Shown piece after piece: positions 61,893 to 64,000 of a DNA stretch of 64,000 nucleotides (its first letter is position 1; each line of letters opens with the position of its first letter). The stretch is from Actinoplanes regularis (GTDB taxonomy: Bacteria; Actinomycetota; Actinomycetes; Mycobacteriales; Micromonosporaceae). The stretch covers positions 496,001 to 560,000 of the forward strand of contig NZ_FZNR01000001.1 of NCBI RefSeq assembly GCF_900188005.1, read 5' to 3'. The notes under the pieces were generated by a model. That model had not been told where the DNA came from. It searched no databases and was given only the letters and a program-made list of their open reading frames with translations. Made by a program: the position numbers and the translations under genes.

Positions 61893-64000
61893 ATGCGGAC
61901 GCACATCACCCCGGGCGCGTACGGATCCGCCCTGCTCGAACGGCAGCTGCGGGTCCTGGAAAGCACCGGTCCGGACGGTCCGGCGACGGCCGCGCTGGCG
62001 GCACGGTCGGCGGACGCGCGGGCCCTGCTCGCGTACGCGGCCGGAGTCACCGACCTGGACGCCCTGCTCGCCGGCGTCGATCAGCCGGCGCCCTCCGCCG
62101 ACCCGTGGGCGCTCGGCGAACTGGCCCGGGTGATCGCCGGCCAGGACCTGGAGCCGGAGGACCGGGCCGACGGCCTCCGGCTCCTCGACGCGCTGCTGCG
62201 TGTCCACGGGCCGGACGCGATCGCCCCGGAGCATCAGGGCCTGCACGCCCAGCTGGCCCTCTCGGCCGGCCGGGCGGCCGAGCTGTCGGAGCGGTATCCC
62301 CGGATCCCCGGGCCGGTCCGGGAAGCGCTCGCCGTCGACCTGGCCGAGCCGTCCGGCTGGCTCGAACGCTTCAACGGCCTGCTGCCCGCACCGGGGATCA
62401 CGCTCGCGGACACGCCCGGGCCCCGCTTCGACCGGATCCTCTCCGGCCGGGTCGACCAGGTTGGCGCCGCGCGGCGGATCACCACGATCGTCACCACCTA
62501 CCGGCCCGGGCCGGCGCTGCTGGTCACGATCCGCTCGCTGATCGCACAGAGCTGGGCCGACCAGGAGATCCTGATCGTCGACGACGGCTCGGCGCAGGCC
62601 GCGATCCTGGACGAGGCCGCCGGGCTCGACCCGCGGGTCCGGGTGCTCCGGCTGCCCGTGAACGGCGGGACCTACCTGGCCCGCAACGCCGGCCTGGACG
62701 CCGCGACCGGGGAGTTCGTGACATTTCAGGACTCCGATGACTGGTCGCATCCGCTCCGGCTGGAACGCCAGGTCGCACCGCTGCTCGCGGACCGGGACCT
62801 CTTCGCCACCACGTCGGCGGGGATGCGGGTCAGCGCGGATCTCCGGGTGACCCGGCCCGGTTATCCGGCGCACCGCTCGTACAACCTGTCGTCGCTGATG
62901 CTGCGCCGGGAACCGGCCCTGGCGAGACTCGGCTACCTGGACACCGTCCGCAAGGGAGCGGACGCGGAATACGTCGAGCGCGCCCGCGCGGTCTTCGGCC
63001 GCCCCGCCGTTCAGCACCTGAGCCGCGAGACCCTGGCGCTGATCCGGCTCTCCGACGGCTCGCTCTCCGGCACCGACATGGCGCCCGGGTGGATGCATCC
63101 GGCCCGGTACGCGTACCTCTCGGCGTTCCAGACCTGGCACGCCCGGGTCGCCGACGGCCGGGAGCCCGCCTTCCGGCCGCGCACGCCGGCGACCCGGGCG
63201 TTCGCCGCCGCCCGCGGCGTGGCCGGGAACACCGCCGCACCCGTCGCCGTCGACCTGGTCCTGGCCGGGGACTTCACCCGGCCGGAGAGCGCCGAGCCGG
63301 TCCGGGCCCTGCTCGCCGGCGGCGTGCCGGTCACCGTGCTGCACCTGCCGGTACTGGGCGCGGCGACCCGCAACCTCGACCCGGACGTGCAGCAGATGAT
63401 CAACGTCGGCGCGGTGGACCAGGTGATGCTCGACGACCGGGTGCACGCGAAGCTGGTCGTGGTGCGCGGTCCCGCGTCGCTCGCCTTCGCCTCCGCGCTG
63501 CCCAGCGGTCTGCGCGCCGACCGGGTGGTGATCGAGGAGGACGCCGCCTGGGCCCGCGCCGCCGAGGCGTGCGCGGCCGCGGCCCGCCGGTTGTTCGGGG
63601 TGGAGCCGGCGCTGGCCGCGCTCCCGCCCACGGTGGATCCCCGCAGGTGGCGGATGGCGCGCGGGGTGCCGTCGGCCGATCGGCCGGTCCTCGGGCGGTT
63701 CATCGGCGACGATCCCGAGGGGTTGCGGTCGCTGTGGCGTGCGGTGGGCGATTCACTGCATTTCGACGTACGAATCCTGAACCGCGCCGCCGGCACGACC
63801 GGGGACCGGCTCCCACCCGGTTGGCTCAGCTACCGGGAACCGGACGTCTCGCCGCGCGGCTTCCTCCACCAGCTCGACTTCTATCTCGGCTTCTCCGGCC
63901 CGGAGCACCCCGACGCGGGCTGCTCGGACGCTCCGGCGGACCTGCTCGCCCCGCTCGCCGCCGGCTGCGTCCTGCTGCTGCCGCCCGATCGGGAACCGGA
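61893..64000 (+). CDS. GT2 glycosyltransferase, large, cut by window end
   Basis: More than 700 residues from ATG 61893, open to the window edge. The first 185 residues are helical and unassigned. A GT2 domain follows (about 185-400): ITTIVTTYRPGPALLVTIRSL, EILIVDDGSAQ, then NGGTYLARNAGLDAATGEFV and the DxD region FQDSDDWSHPLRL. The part after 400 continues with GYLDTVRKGADAEYVERA (typical GT2 acceptor region) and a further domain (about 430-700) of alpha/beta character that could be a second GT-B module. Family assignment of that part is open. Confidence 0.85.
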   Translation, partial: MRTHITPGAYGSALLERQLRVLESTGPDGPATAALAARSADARALLAYAAGVTDLDALLAGVDQPAPSADPWALGELARVIAGQDLEPEDRADGLRLLDALLRVHGPDAIAPEHQGLHAQLALSAGRAAELSERYPRIPGPVREALAVDLAEPSGWLERFNGLLPAPGITLADTPGPRFDRILSGRVDQVGAARRITTIVTTYRPGPALLVTIRSLIAQSWADQEILIVDDGSAQAAILDEAAGLDPRVRVLRLPVNGGTYLARNAGLDAATGEFVTFQDSDDWSHPLRLERQVAPLLADRDLFATTSAGMRVSADLRVTRPGYPAHRSYNLSSLMLRREPALARLGYLDTVRKGADAEYVERARAVFGRPAVQHLSRETLALIRLSDGSLSGTDMAPGWMHPARYAYLSAFQTWHARVADGREPAFRPRTPATRAFAAARGVAGNTAAPVAVDLVLAGDFTRPESAEPVRALLAGGVPVTVLHLPVLGAATRNLDPDVQQMINVGAVDQVMLDDRVHAKLVVVRGPASLAFASALPSGLRADRVVIEEDAAWARAAEACAAAARRLFGVEPALAALPPTVDPRRWRMARGVPSADRPVLGRFIGDDPEGLRSLWRAVGDSLHFDVRILNRAAGTTGDRLPPGWLSYREPDVSPRGFLHQLDFYLGFSGPEHPDAGCSDAPADLLAPLAAGCVLLLPPDREP

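Noticed and set aside
59564..62740. 1058-codon plus-strand open frame
   Set aside because: Mostly antisense to the two-module glycosyltransferase. It runs into a wrong frame of the GT2 gene and shows no protein-like motifs.

Overview
The window is about 64 kb of very GC-rich DNA with dense, often overlapping genes, frequent GTG and TTG starts and strong G/C at third codon positions. The gene set (DivIVA-domain protein beside rlmN, DUF2469 beside rnhB, DUF4081-type GNAT protein, short prolyl-tRNA synthetase, Stealth phosphotransferase, F420-type oxidoreductase, dxr-rseP-ispG) points to an actinomycete. Micromonosporaceae, near Actinoplanes, is my best guess. Most of the window is housekeeping chromosome. 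I see no rRNA, tRNA or intact insertion sequence.

Layout. 1-8941: a NarL-type two-component system, a NatA/NatB-like exporter, then a minus-strand unit of a degenerate ABC ATPase, a YhgE/Pip-like membrane protein and a TetR repressor with a candidate operator, followed by a luciferase-like oxidoreductase. 8992-11355: two winged-helix regulators and a GNAT protein. 11612-15763: the dxr-rseP-ispG unit (non-mevalonate isoprenoid synthesis plus an intramembrane protease). 15870-20773: YihY-type membrane protein, FAD oxidoreductase, a 530-bp gene-free zone full of inverted repeats, an MBL-Rieske protein and a small membrane protein. 20830-27572: minus-strand core block divIVA-like, rlmN, cdsA, frr, pyrH, tsf, rpsB. 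28533-31677: yraN-comM-dprA on the plus strand. 31678-35539: a repeat-rich accessory island of five unrelated tandem-repeat families, a frameshifted excisionase-like gene, a small Cys-rich protein, a GntR regulator and a gene fragment. 35540-38453: xerC (with its own repeat insertion), a class V aminotransferase and an M23 peptidase. 38526-50097: minus-strand core block (DUF2469, rnhB, NUDIX, two lepB, rplS, trmD, rimM, khpA, rpsP, DUF402, proS, amidohydrolase, Uma2, ffh). 50608-64000: a surface-polysaccharide locus (Stealth, nucleotide-sugar dehydrogenase, GtrA, GtrB-like GT2, membrane protein, acyltransferase, a coiled-coil protein, a two-module glycosyltransferase, and a GT2 protein cut by the window end).

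Relations between genes. The minus-strand blocks 20830-27572 and 38526-50097 match the colinear translation/cell-envelope region known from Mycobacterium and Streptomyces. The yraN-comM-dprA-xerC-M23 segment between them lies in the opposite orientation to what I recall from M. tuberculosis, and the repeat island sits inside that inverted segment.

The most unusual parts are the repeat island (especially three 68-bp tandem units that fold as hairpins with a compensated base change), the nested inverted-repeat zone at 18296-18826, and the polysaccharide locus with its fused glycosyltransferase.
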